Shown here: positions 1 through 8,099 of the stretch, one piece after another
How the letters are laid out: every line of letters starts with the position of its first letter
Numbering within the stretch: position 1 is the stretch's first letter
NCBI RefSeq assembly: GCF_008107685.1
Contig: NZ_VIRF01000065.1
Span: forward strand, 62,001-126,000
Direction of reading: 5' to 3'
Source of the DNA: Novosphingobium sp. BW1
GTDB lineage: Bacteria > Pseudomonadota > Alphaproteobacteria > Sphingomonadales > Sphingomonadaceae
DNA: 64,000 nt
Notes under the pieces: model-generated
Database searches by the model: none
What the model was told of the DNA's origin: nothing
What the model saw: only the letters and a program-made list of their open reading frames with translations
Position numbers and translations under genes: made by a program

Positions 1-219
1 GCTGCCTTCGGGCGCATCGAGGCGCGCAGGGACGCGATCTTTCACTTGCCGGAACTGGCGATGGGGCTGGTGCCGGGCGCGGGCGGGTGCGTGTCGCTGT
101 CGCGCCGCATTGGCCGTCAGCGCACCGCGCTCATGGTCCTATCCGGCCGCCGCATCAGCGTGGAGACAGCGCTGGCCTGGGGCCTTGCCGACTCGTGTGT
201 CGACGCGCTCGTGGACTAG
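1..219 (+). pseudogene. Truncated enoyl-CoA hydratase/isomerase (crotonase), 3' part
   Basis: Frame 1 is open from the window edge to a TAG at 217-219 and reads as the middle of a crotonase-fold protein. A PE pair (HLPELAMGLVPGAGG) carries the usual catalytic Glu and oxyanion-hole glycines, followed by the typical SGRRIS...ALAWGLAD segment. Family members normally continue about 60 residues beyond the GLAD position, but this frame stops after about 8 more, so the C-terminal helices are missing. The end overlaps tail-to-tail with the amidohydrolase on the other strand, which suggests a rearrangement cut the gene. The 5' part lies outside the window. Family is clear; substrate unknown. Confidence 0.7.
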
Positions 220-1590
220 CCGACCTCCGATCAGGGTGGCCCGCACCATGGCGGCATCCAGAACCTTGCGGGCTGCTGGCCAGGGGCGATCAAGCAGGCA
301 CAGGTCGGCCGGCGCGCCTACGGTGATGCGACGCCTGCGCGCAAGATTGGCGGAATCGGCCAGGAACAGGTCAAGCGCCTCTTCGGGAGAGAGGCATTCG
401 TCCGGGCCGAGGATCTTGCCGGCCCGGGTTTGCCGGGTGCAGGCCGCGCGCATGGCGGCCCAGGGATCGAGCGTGCCGTAGGGGGCATCGCTTCCCGTCG
501 CCAGCGTGACGCCTGCCTCGCGGAAGGCGCGCAATCGGTAGAGATGTGACCAGTCGGACGCGGGAACGTCGGCGCGGTAGCGGTCACCCCGCTCGGCAAT
601 GAAAGCGGGCTGACTCACCACCTGCAGGCCCAGCTCGGCCATCTGCGCGATGAGCGGATCGGGCGCGATCCCGGCGTGCTCAATGCGGTCACCGGGGCGC
701 GGGCCGGCGCTGCGCAGGAGGGCGAGTGCGAAAACCAGTTCGACTTCGGTGGTGCAGTGGATCGCGACCGCCCGGCCGCGCGCGTGGGCGGCCCTTGCCG
801 TATCCGTCACCGCATCCAGATCGGGCAGGGCGCTTTCGTGGAGGTGGAGCTTGACCGGGCCCAGGGTCAGTCCGGGAAGGAGGGGGACATCGCTCAGTTC
901 CGGCGTTCCCGCGACCATGATCGCAGGGCTGAACCCGGCCGTGCGTGCGGCGTGCAGCCAGGCCACGGTGTCGCGCGCGTTGGCGGGCGACATGTCGGTT
1001 ACGCCGGTGATGCCCCCCGCCGTCAGACGCGCGCCCAGCGCGGTTAGGTCGGGAGGGCTGGCGGCAAGGGTGGAGCGAAGCCAGGAGTCTTCGTCGAAGA
1101 GGCGCCCCGTCCAGTCGCCTTCGATGCGCTCCAGACCCGGGGGCGGGTCGGCGCGCTCCAGGAGTTGGGCAAGGGCGGCGCTGTTGAGGAACCACATGCG
1201 CCCCGTCCGGTGCTGGATACGTACCGGACGGGTTGGTAGCCATGCGTCCAGCTGGCGGCGCGAGAGCATTCCCGCAATCGCCTCGTGGTATCCGGTGCCG
1301 CGTAGCCAGTCGGAGCCCGGCGCGGCGCAAAGGGCGTGTCGCAGGGTTGTGGTGTCATCCACTTCGGGAGGGCCGCAAGCGACCGAGTGAACGGCGGCGG
1401 CACTTGCGGCAAGATGGATGTGATGGTCATGCAGGCCGGGCAGGAGCGCGCCGCCCTTCGCCTCGAGGATGGTCTCGCCCGTCCGGGGAGAAAGGGCGCC
1501 GATGGCCGTGATCCGGCCTTTCGCGATACGTACATCGGCGCGCGGGCCATCGATCGGGCCCGAGGCGATTCGCGCATCCCGGATCAGCAT
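139..1590 (-). CDS. Amidohydrolase family protein (metal-dependent hydrolase)
   Basis: This 483-aa protein has a small N-terminal beta domain and then a metal-site HxH (H57-I-H59 in HDHHIHL). Further metal or catalytic markers follow: AIHCTTE, RIEHAGI and a late Asp in ATGSDAPYG. The layout matches the amidohydrolase-3/YtcJ-like group of cytosolic hydrolases. I chose the ATG at 1590, which overlaps the stop of the upstream CoA transferase by 7 bp; an in-frame ATG at 1638 would add a poor leader. It is the last gene of a five-gene minus-strand operon. The natural end seems to be near GGRLVHE; the last 22 residues are read from the antisense of the truncated hydratase, so the C-terminus is probably acquired. 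Substrate unknown. Confidence 0.8.
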   Translation of the reverse strand: MLIRDARIASGPIDGPRADVRIAKGRITAIGALSPRTGETILEAKGGALLPGLHDHHIHLAASAAAVHSVACGPPEVDDTTTLRHALCAAPGSDWLRGTGYHEAIAGMLSRRQLDAWLPTRPVRIQHRTGRMWFLNSAALAQLLERADPPPGLERIEGDWTGRLFDEDSWLRSTLAASPPDLTALGARLTAGGITGVTDMSPANARDTVAWLHAARTAGFSPAIMVAGTPELSDVPLLPGLTLGPVKLHLHESALPDLDAVTDTARAAHARGRAVAIHCTTEVELVFALALLRSAGPRPGDRIEHAGIAPDPLIAQMAELGLQVVSQPAFIAERGDRYRADVPASDWSHLYRLRAFREAGVTLATGSDAPYGTLDPWAAMRAACTRQTRAGKILGPDECLSPEEALDLFLADSANLARRRRITVGAPADLCLLDRPWPAARKVLDAAMVRATLIGGRLVHERVDTRVGKAPGQRCLHADAAAG

Positions 1591-2681
1591 GGGATGGCCT
1601 CCGGCGCAAGAATCGGTTGGCCGCGCCGCGCATTCCAAACCGTAAGATCTTGAGAAAGGTGCGGGTCGCGGGCCACGGCCTCGCCGACAAGGCCACTCAT
1701 GGCAACGATCAAGCGGGCGCCGTGTCCGGTGCGATAGTGTTCGAGCGCCGCGCGGGCGGCGAAGATGCCGGTGAGCGGATCGGCAATGGCATCGCCGACG
1801 AAGCCGATCTGGCCGGTTTGCGCATGCAGCCGGGCCGAGAGGCCCCCGGCGACGCTGGTGTCGTCACCAAAGCCTACCCAATTGGCCGCCTCGCCCGCAA
1901 CGCCGTGCCCGGTAATGGTCAGCCAGACGAGCCCGGGCTGCGCACGCACGCACGCGTCGGCGTCGACGCCGAGCTGGCGCAGTGCGCGCGGGCGAGCGGC
2001 CTCAATCACGATGTCGGCCTGTGCGATCAGCTGGGTGAGCCGCTCGCGGCCCGCAGCGGTGCGCAGGTCGAGCGCGACGGTGCGCTTGCCCTCGGCGAGG
2101 CGGTTGAAGTGGCGGGGATCGGATTCGCGCAGGCGGTCCTCGCGGCCCCGGCTCTCGACGCGCGTGACCTCGCCGCCGCACAGGTGCAGGAGACGCGAGG
2201 CAAGGGGGCCGGCCCAGAGGGCAGAGAGGTCGAGCACGCGGAGCAGGCGATGAGGTGCGGGCCGGGCCGGGCCTTGCGCGCTGGTCGCAAGCGCAGGGGA
2301 GGCGGGGCGCTCGGACAGGCCCGCGATAGCCATGCCCAGGAGGCGTCCGCGTGCGACCGCCTCGGCCTCGTCCAGTTTGGCGAAGCTGGTGGCAAGGTCG
2401 AGGGGGCTGTCCGTCTGGAAAAGCGCAGGCAGCAACTCGCGGTCGCCGGGCCGCGCAAGATTGAGTGCGATCCAACCATCGCGAGTGCGATGAAAACGGC
2501 AGCCCCCCCGGCAGGAGACATCTCCCGGCACCGTGAGGCCATGGAGCATGGCGCGTTCGGTAAGCAGTGCGCTAGCTTCTGGAAGTGCCGCGCCTGGGGT
2601 GAGCGCGGCGAGGGCATCGAGTTGGCCCTGCGCCCAGCGCGTCAGCGGGATGGCGTGTGCGATCACGGATTCACGCGCCAA
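1584..2681 (-). CDS. CaiB/BaiF family (class III) CoA transferase
   Basis: The 365-aa protein carries class III CoA-transferase features: VLDLSALWAGPLASRLL, a KRTVALDL segment, and a late FVGDAIADPLTGIFAARAAL segment. These enzymes move CoA between carboxylic acids in the cytosol. The first roughly 140 residues are atypical for the family, whose members usually begin directly with the VLDLS strand, so it may be a divergent or rearranged member. It overlaps the ligase upstream by 11 bp and the amidohydrolase downstream by 7 bp, which indicates translational coupling in one operon. Substrate cannot be read from sequence. Confidence 0.8.
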   Translation of the reverse strand: MARESVIAHAIPLTRWAQGQLDALAALTPGAALPEASALLTERAMLHGLTVPGDVSCRGGCRFHRTRDGWIALNLARPGDRELLPALFQTDSPLDLATSFAKLDEAEAVARGRLLGMAIAGLSERPASPALATSAQGPARPAPHRLLRVLDLSALWAGPLASRLLHLCGGEVTRVESRGREDRLRESDPRHFNRLAEGKRTVALDLRTAAGRERLTQLIAQADIVIEAARPRALRQLGVDADACVRAQPGLVWLTITGHGVAGEAANWVGFGDDTSVAGGLSARLHAQTGQIGFVGDAIADPLTGIFAARAALEHYRTGHGARLIVAMSGLVGEAVARDPHLSQDLTVWNARRGQPILAPEAIPC

Positions 2682-4161
2682 ACCAGCCCTTCACCTCGCG
2701 GCGCAGGAGCTTGCCCATCTCGTTGTAGGGGAGGGCATCGACCACCAGCGTGCGTTCCGGCACGCGGCTGGAGCGCAATCGAGCGCGTACCAGCTGGCAC
2801 AGCTCGTCGTGGGGCGGGCAGTCGCAATCGGGCGCGGTGACGATGGCGATCCCGACCGCTTCGCCCCATTCCAGGCTGGGGACGCCGGTTGCGCAGGCAT
2901 CGGCAATCGCGGGGTGAGTGAGCAGTACATCCTCGATCTCGCCGGGAGAGATGTTCTCGCCTCCGCGCACGATCACATCGTCCGCACGGCCTGAGAGGAA
3001 GAGATAGCCGTCCTCGTCGAGGTAGCCCGCATCGCGTGTCGGGAACCAGCCATCGGCGGTGAGCGCGGAGCGCTCCTTGTACTCGCCCGAAACCTGTTCA
3101 CCGCGCACGAAGATCTCGCCCGCCTGATTAGGGCCCAGAACCGTACCGTCCTCGTCGCGAATCTCCAGTTCGAGAGTGGGAAGCGGGCGACCGACCGAGG
3201 CGAGCCGGGCGCGCACCCTGGGATCTTCGGAGGCTTTCGCCGCGCGGTGGTCTTCCGGTCCGAGCAGCGCTACCGTGGAACTGGTCTCGGTGAGGCCGTA
3301 GGCGTTGGTGAAGGCGGTTTCGGGAAAGAGATCGAGAGCGTCCTCGATGAGTTCGCGCGGCATCTTGCCCCCGCCATAGGAAAGGGCGCGCAGCGAGGAC
3401 ACATCGCCCGGCGTGCCCGCGCGGATCGTTTCGACGACGCGGGCCAGCATGGTCGGCACGACGAAGGCGTGGGTAACCTTCTCCCTCGCGACGAGCTTGA
3501 GCCAGCCCTCGGGGGTGAAGGCCGGCAGGAGCACGATCCGGCACTGCGCGTAGATCGAGGTCAGCAGGGCGGCAATCCCGGCGATGTGGTAGGGCGGGAC
3601 GGTGACGAGGCGGGCCATGTCCTCCTCGGCGGAGCCGAATTCGACGGTGCCGATCACGTAGCTCGACAGGTTGGTGTGCCGCAGGATCGCAGCCTTGGGC
3701 GCTCCGGTCGTGCCGCTGGTGAAAAGCTGGACGGCAACGCCGAGCCCGGGATCAGCCTCTTCCAATGGCGCCGCCGCGCGCGCCTCGGTCACGAAATCCC
3801 CGCGTTCCAGCAGGGTATTGGCAGCGTCTTCGCAAAGCGTCCCGGCCCGCGCGGCATCGCCCACCAGCAGACAGGGCGTGATCCGGGTGAGCAATGCGGC
3901 AAGGTCGGGATCGGCGAGGCGGTAGTTGAGCGGCACGTAGGGCACTCCCGCCAGGGCCGCACCGAACAGCGCGAGTACGGCGGCCTCGCTCGATTCGTCG
4001 AGCAGGGCGACATATTCCGCGCCTGACTGGCGGATCGTGCTCGCCGCGCCTTGCGCCGCAGCGAAGAGCTCGGCGTAGGTGAAGCGTGCGCCATCGCACA
4101 CCAGCGCGGTGCGCTCGGGGGCGGCCTGCGCGGCCATCTCAAGGAAGAGGGCGATGTTCAT
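2671..4161 (-). CDS. AMP-dependent acyl-CoA synthetase/ligase
   Basis: The 496-aa ANL-superfamily enzyme activates a carboxylic acid to its CoA thioester through an acyl-adenylate. Visible motifs are the P-loop LFTSGTTGAPKA (about residues 147-157), the A5-type YGLTETSS, the hinge GRADDVIVRGGENISPGEIE, and a C-terminal lysine in NEMGKLLRREVKGWF. The length fits the family. It follows the 95-aa protein by 18 bp and overlaps the next CoA transferase by 11 bp. In this operon it is the likely entry step, making the CoA ester used by the neighbouring CoA transferases. The acid substrate is unknown. Confidence 0.92.
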   Translation of the reverse strand: MNIALFLEMAAQAAPERTALVCDGARFTYAELFAAAQGAASTIRQSGAEYVALLDESSEAAVLALFGAALAGVPYVPLNYRLADPDLAALLTRITPCLLVGDAARAGTLCEDAANTLLERGDFVTEARAAAPLEEADPGLGVAVQLFTSGTTGAPKAAILRHTNLSSYVIGTVEFGSAEEDMARLVTVPPYHIAGIAALLTSIYAQCRIVLLPAFTPEGWLKLVAREKVTHAFVVPTMLARVVETIRAGTPGDVSSLRALSYGGGKMPRELIEDALDLFPETAFTNAYGLTETSSTVALLGPEDHRAAKASEDPRVRARLASVGRPLPTLELEIRDEDGTVLGPNQAGEIFVRGEQVSGEYKERSALTADGWFPTRDAGYLDEDGYLFLSGRADDVIVRGGENISPGEIEDVLLTHPAIADACATGVPSLEWGEAVGIAIVTAPDCDCPPHDELCQLVRARLRSSRVPERTLVVDALPYNEMGKLLRREVKGWFGA

Positions 4162-4179
4162 CGCGCGGGGGCCTTTCGT

Positions 4180-4467
4180 TCAGTCGGAGGCCGGAAGGGG
4201 CTTCGCATCCTTGGTGACGAGCGGGGTGCCGTCGACTGCGAGCGAACCCTTGCCGGGTTTCACGCAAAGCAGTTCGAAGGTGGCCTCGGCATCGACGTAG
4301 CGCTTGCCGATGAGCGTGCCATTGGCGTGATCGGTCGCAGGCTCGCTCGTGCTTTGTTTGTCCTCGGTCATGGGGGCGCCGCCGCACTCGATGGTGCCTT
4401 GTCCGGCACGGATGACCATCACTTCGGTGTCGCAGGTTGCGCTCTTGAGGCGGGTTCCGGGTTTCAT
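4180..4467 (-). CDS. Small conserved-looking protein with three cysteines (95 aa), function unknown
   Basis: Not assigned to a named family. The protein has two similar halves: TRLKSATCDTEVMVIRAG...ECGGAPM, and a shorter VKPGKGSLAVDGTPL-type segment. Cysteines lie at positions 12, 28 and 68, with a GG-x-PM turn after Cys28, which could hold a metal or a redox disulfide. A ribosome-binding site (CAGGAATGAGCC) precedes the ATG. It sits between a CoA transferase and an acyl-CoA ligase in one operon, so it is probably expressed with CoA-thioester metabolism. No signal peptide or membrane segment is visible. The operon position makes it likely real. Confidence 0.7.
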   Translation of the reverse strand: MKPGTRLKSATCDTEVMVIRAGQGTIECGGAPMTEDKQSTSEPATDHANGTLIGKRYVDAEATFELLCVKPGKGSLAVDGTPLVTKDAKPLPASD

Positions 4468-4533
4468 GGCTCATTCCTGTCGTGCTTGCTGCGCGCAAGG
4501 CCGCTGGCGGCCCGGCGTCGGGGGGGGCGGGGA

Positions 4534-5763
4534 TCAGGCGATGGCGCCTGTCGCCTTCAACTGTTCGATGCGGTCCCATTCCAGGCCCAGCTCCATCAGC
4601 ACCAGTTCGGTGTGCTCGCTGGGTTGAGGGGAGCGCGTGGTGGTGATCGCCTCGTGGTCCCATTCGACCGGGCTGCGCGAAAGCTTGAGTGGCTTGTCGC
4701 TGCCGTCGGCGGCCTCGACTTCGAGGATGTGGTCGTTGGCCTGGACCTGTTCTTCCTCGGCGAGTTCGAGGAGGTCGAGGATCGGTGCCCACTGACCCTT
4801 CATCGTGCGCAGGTGTTCGCGCCAGTAGGCGAAGGGCTGCGTGGCGAAAGCTTCGACGAGGATTGCGCTCGCTGCCGCGGCGTTCGTAATGAGGCTCAGG
4901 GGATCGGCAAAACGCGGGTCCTGTGCGGCCTCGGGGCGGCCGACGTGGGCGAAGGTGTCCTCGATCAACCCGGTCGGGCTCACCATGCACAAGTTGATCG
5001 TGCGCCCGTCGCTCGTGCGGAAATTCCCCATGAAGGGATTGCGCGCGTTGCCACCCGAGCTGGGCATCGGGTTGCGGGTGATGATCCCGGTCTCGAGAGC
5101 CTGGGCCATGTTGGCACCTGCCGCCCAGGTTGCGGTTGAAAGCAGCGAGACGTCGAGCTCCTTGGCTTCGCCCGTGCGTTCGCGGTGGAACAGCGCGGCC
5201 GAGATTCCGCCGGCGATGAACATGCCCCCGATCGAATCGCCGAATGCCTGGATGCCCTGGCTGAGCGGCCCCTCCATCTCGGTGGGGGTCATGCAGTCGG
5301 CAATGCCGCTGCGGCTCCAGAAGGCGGTGCCATCAAAGCCACCCAGTTCGCGTTCGGGCCCCTTGTCACCCCAGGCGCTGCCGCGCGCGTAGATGATGTT
5401 GGGGTTGGCCCGGCGGATGTGCTCGACATCGAAATTGTACTTGCGGCGGTGCTTGGGAAGGTAGTTTGTCAGGAAAACATCGCAGTGCTTCGCCAGCTCG
5501 TAGAGCACTTCCTGGCCCTCGGGTGTGGTGAAGTCGAGGCCGACCGAGCGTTTGCCGCGGTTGGGATGCTCGAACAGGGTGTGGCGCTGCGGATCGAGAG
5601 TCACGCCGCCCATGTTGAGGAAGCCGCGCTGCGTATCGCCGCGCACGGGATGCTCGATCTTGATGACGTCGGCCCCCCAGTCGGCAAGGACCGCGCCGGC
5701 CGCAGGAACAAACGTGAACTGTGCCACCTCGAGCACTCTCACACCTTCCATGACCCTTGCCAT
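4534..5763 (-). CDS. CaiB/BaiF family CoA transferase
   Basis: The 409-aa class III CoA transferase shows [31 protein letters not shown] at the N-terminus, KRSVGLDF, the [15 protein letters not shown] core, and a C-terminal [24 protein letters not shown] segment. All are standard for the family. The ATG at 5763 was chosen because a purine-rich ribosome-binding site (GGGGAGA) lies just upstream; a start 60 bp further up adds a non-conserved leader. It is the first gene of the minus-strand operon and is divergent from the SDR at 5977. A GATATC-type motif lies in the shared 213-bp intergenic region. Confidence 0.88.
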   Translation of the reverse strand: MARVMEGVRVLEVAQFTFVPAAGAVLADWGADVIKIEHPVRGDTQRGFLNMGGVTLDPQRHTLFEHPNRGKRSVGLDFTTPEGQEVLYELAKHCDVFLTNYLPKHRRKYNFDVEHIRRANPNIIYARGSAWGDKGPERELGGFDGTAFWSRSGIADCMTPTEMEGPLSQGIQAFGDSIGGMFIAGGISAALFHRERTGEAKELDVSLLSTATWAAGANMAQALETGIITRNPMPSSGGNARNPFMGNFRTSDGRTINLCMVSPTGLIEDTFAHVGRPEAAQDPRFADPLSLITNAAAASAILVEAFATQPFAYWREHLRTMKGQWAPILDLLELAEEEQVQANDHILEVEAADGSDKPLKLSRSPVEWDHEAITTTRSPQPSEHTELVLMELGLEWDRIEQLKATGAIA

Positions 5764-5881
5764 CTGCACGTCTCCCCGTTCTGTCTTGACCTCAGGGATA
5801 AGGCCAGGGCGCCGCAGCGTCACCCTTCCGGGGCGTGCCGGGCGCGATCATCGCTCCAACGATAGCGCCGTGCGGTGCATG

Positions 5882-5896
5882 CGCCGTGGCGATATC
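5882..5896 (-). promoter_or_regulatory. Shared 15-bp motif copy 1 (GATATCGCCACGGCG)
   Basis: Read on the minus strand this is GATATCGCCACGGCG. It belongs to a set of five intergenic 15-mers with the consensus GATATCGC-S-R-N-GGCG. It lies between the divergent CoA transferase (start 5763) and SDR (start 5977). A role as operator is inferred from position and recurrence. Confidence 0.5.
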
Positions 5897-5976
5897 CCGC
5901 CGCCCCGGTGGATTTCGCGAGGGCGGCCCCGCAAGCAGGAGGGCAAAGGCAACATCCGGACGTGGGAGAGCAGCAC

Positions 5977-6771
5977 ATGGAACTGGGCAGCGCGACGAGT
6001 GCGATCGTGACAGGCGGCGCTTCGGGGCTTGGCCGGGCTAGCGCGGAGGCGCTCGCGGCCAAGGGCGTGAAGGTGGCGATTTTCGACCTCAATGAAGAGG
6101 CCGGCGCCGAAGTGGCTGAGTCCATCGGCGGGACTTTCCACAAGGTCGACATTCTCGACGAGGACAGCGTGGAGGCGGGCTTTGCCGCCGCGCGCGCCGC
6201 GCACGGGCAGGAGCGCGTGCTGGTTCACTGCGCGATGGTTGCCAAGGGCGGCAAGACCGTGAGCCGGGACAAGGAAACCGGCGCGTGGAAGCGCCTTAGC
6301 ACCGAGGATTATGCCTTTTCGGCCGAGGGTATCCTGGTTGCGAGCTACCGCGTCGCCTCGATTGCGGCGCTTGGCATGGCGGCAATCGACCCGCTCGGGG
6401 AGGACGGCGAGCGCGGCGCAATCATCCTGACCTCCAGCGCGGCTGCGCAGGACGGGCAGGTTGGCCAGGTTGCCTATGGCTCTCTAAAGGCGGGGGTGAA
6501 CGGGCTTGTCCTGCCCATGGCGCGCGATCTCATGGACCTGGGTATCCGGGTCAATTCGATCATGCCCGGTATTTTCGCGACGCCTCCGATGCTGCGCTTC
6601 AAGGACTTCAACGCCAAGATGTGGGACGCGCTCAACGCGTCTGTTCCCTTCCCCAAGCGGCTGGGCCGCCCCGAGGAATTTGCAAGTCTCGTCGTTGAAA
6701 TTGCCGGCAACAGCTACCTCAATGCGCAAGGATTTCGCATCGACGGTGCGATCCGGATGCCGCCGCGCTGA
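5977..6771 (+). CDS. SDR family oxidoreductase, HSD10/3-hydroxyacyl-CoA dehydrogenase-like
   Basis: The 264-aa classical short-chain dehydrogenase has the Rossmann motif VTGGASGLG (TGxxxGxG), an Asp after the second strand (FDLNEE) favouring NAD, a catalytic Ser in LTSSAAAQ and YxxxK (AYGSLK). The QVGQVAYGSLKAGVNGL segment resembles HSD10-type 3-hydroxyacyl-CoA dehydrogenases that act in beta-oxidation. The usual NNAG/NCAG motif is replaced by HCAM (VLVHCAMVAKGG), so the conserved Asn/Gly are missing. The ATG at 5977 follows GGGAGAG. Substrate inferred from family only. Confidence 0.85.
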   Translation: MELGSATSAIVTGGASGLGRASAEALAAKGVKVAIFDLNEEAGAEVAESIGGTFHKVDILDEDSVEAGFAAARAAHGQERVLVHCAMVAKGGKTVSRDKETGAWKRLSTEDYAFSAEGILVASYRVASIAALGMAAIDPLGEDGERGAIILTSSAAAQDGQVGQVAYGSLKAGVNGLVLPMARDLMDLGIRVNSIMPGIFATPPMLRFKDFNAKMWDALNASVPFPKRLGRPEEFASLVVEIAGNSYLNAQGFRIDGAIRMPPR

Positions 6772-6912
6772 CCTTTTTGGCAAAGCTTGGATGCTCGATT
6801 TTTGATTTGATTTCAGGAGACTACGTCCGTTTTGCTCGGCATCGACTCTGAGGTTGCAAACCGTGTTTGCGAAAATTGCATTCGCAGTTGCACAAAGAAA
6901 TACTAAGCTAGG

Positions 6913-6939
6913 TTGACATTTCGCCTCACTTAATACTAA
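6913..6939 (+). promoter_or_regulatory. Candidate sigma-70-type promoter
   Basis: A perfect TTGACA at 6913-6918 is followed after 15 bp by TACTAA at 6934-6939, inside an unusually AT-rich stretch upstream of the small exported protein. The spacer is shorter than the optimal 17 bp, so the -10 assignment is uncertain. The strip also holds an inverted pair CTAAGC / GCTTAG. Confidence 0.4.
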
Positions 6940-7028
6940 CCTTGCTTAGCTTTTCGGGGTCAGGTCCCAGACAGATCCCAAAATCAGAACCCAACGCGGA
7001 CCAGCAGGTCCAAACCAAAGTGAGGCCC

Positions 7029-7373
7029 ATGATGAACACCAAGATGCTCGCATCGCTCTGCGCCGCCGCTGCGTTCCTGCCGCTCAGCGCGCAGGCCACC
7101 ACGTCTCAGGAAGAGGCCACGACCAGCGCTGCCGCGATCGTGCAGGTCGCCCAGGGCACGCAGGCCCAGGCTCCGGCGGTCGAGGCGCGCAAGGGCTCGA
7201 TGATTTACAGCAACGGCAAGCGTATCGGCCAGGTCTTCCGCGTGCGCGACAACGGCGATGCGCAGGTCGTCATCAATGGTCAGAGCCACATCGTTCCTGC
7301 CGAGACGCTGATCGAAAAGGACGGCAAGCTCGCCACCACGCTCAGCCGCTCGCAGGTCGTGTCCAGCCGTTAA
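7029..7373 (+). CDS. Small exported protein (114 aa), function unknown
   Basis: The N-terminus has a positively charged start and a hydrophobic core ending in an A-Q-A type cleavage site (MMNTKMLASLC...LPLSAQA), a Sec signal peptide. The mature part is an alanine/glutamine-rich linker followed by a compact domain with GKRIGQVFRVRDNGDAQVV, which looks like a short beta-strand domain. A GTGAGG ribosome-binding site precedes the ATG at 7029; a second ATG follows at 7032. A strong intrinsic terminator follows about 57 bp after the stop, so it is probably monocistronic. Likely periplasmic. No function is claimed. Confidence 0.75.
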   Translation: MMNTKMLASLCAAAAFLPLSAQATTSQEEATTSAAAIVQVAQGTQAQAPAVEARKGSMIYSNGKRIGQVFRVRDNGDAQVVINGQSHIVPAETLIEKDGKLATTLSRSQVVSSR

Positions 7374-7429
7374 GCGTCTTCTCCCGTGGGGCCTTGCTGA
7401 CGCCCCGGAGGATCCGCACAGGCGGATAT

Positions 7430-7459
7430 GGGCTGCCGATCCTTCGGCAGCCCCTTTTT
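7430..7459 (+). terminator. Rho-independent terminator
   Basis: A perfect 10-bp stem GGGCTGCCGA / TCGGCAGCCC with a 4-nt loop (TCCT) is followed by CTTTTT. It lies downstream of the small exported protein and points rightward. Confidence 0.92.
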
Positions 7460-7583
7460 CGTGTCGAGCCCAGGACCGGCGATCGCGCAAGGCCAGGCTG
7501 AGGCAGAGTGTGAAGACTGTTCGGTGAGCCCGAGGGCGATGGCCACCGGAACAGCTCTTCTTTCTGATTCCAGAAAAGATTCC

Positions 7584-8099
7584 CTACTGGACGTTCCCGA
7601 GGTTCGCCGAGATCGCCTCGAGCGTGGCATTGATCTGCAGCAGTTGCTCATCGGAAAGGCCAGCGAAGGTTGCCTCTTCGCTGAGAGTTGCGACATCGCT
7701 CAGCGTGCCGGTCAGTTCCTGGCCCTTGGGCGTCAGGTAGATGGCATGGGCGCGGCGGTCGTCGTGCTTGCGTTTGCGTTCGACCATCCCCTCGGCGATC
7801 AGCCGGTCGACCAGGCGCCCGGCGGAGACTTCCGAGATTTCCAGTGTCTCGGCGATGACCCTTTGCGTGGCGCCGGGGCGCGAGGAAACGACGGCAATGA
7901 CCGTCCATTGCGAGCGGGTGACGCCCAGTTCGGCAATCGCCTCGTCGAAGTGCTTGCGCATGAGCCGCGAGACGATCGCCATCTTGAGTGCCACGTCGCG
8001 CTTGAGCGTGTCGGGCGCAGCCTTGCGGCCGTTCGTCCCGGACGTATCGGGGAGGCTCGGGCAGGTGGCCGAGGCCGCGTGGGGCAGCGGGCCGCTCAC
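7584..8099 (-). CDS. MarR family transcriptional regulator
   Basis: The 171-aa winged-helix protein shows the recognition region GVTRSQWTVIAVVSSRPGA...EISEVSAGRLVDRL and the MarR wing signature HDDRRAHAIYLTPKGQEL. MarR proteins bind DNA as dimers and usually release it when they bind an aromatic or acyl-type ligand. I chose the GTG at 8099, which overlaps the thiolase stop in GTGTGA; an ATG further upstream would lie inside the thiolase gene. Co-transcription with the thiolase suggests local control of fatty-acid-like catabolism. It resembles the second MarR near 47 kb in the wing and recognition helix. Confidence 0.88.
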   Translation of the reverse strand: MSGPLPHAASATCPSLPDTSGTNGRKAAPDTLKRDVALKMAIVSRLMRKHFDEAIAELGVTRSQWTVIAVVSSRPGATQRVIAETLEISEVSAGRLVDRLIAEGMVERKRKHDDRRAHAIYLTPKGQELTGTLSDVATLSEEATFAGLSDEQLLQINATLEAISANLGNVQ

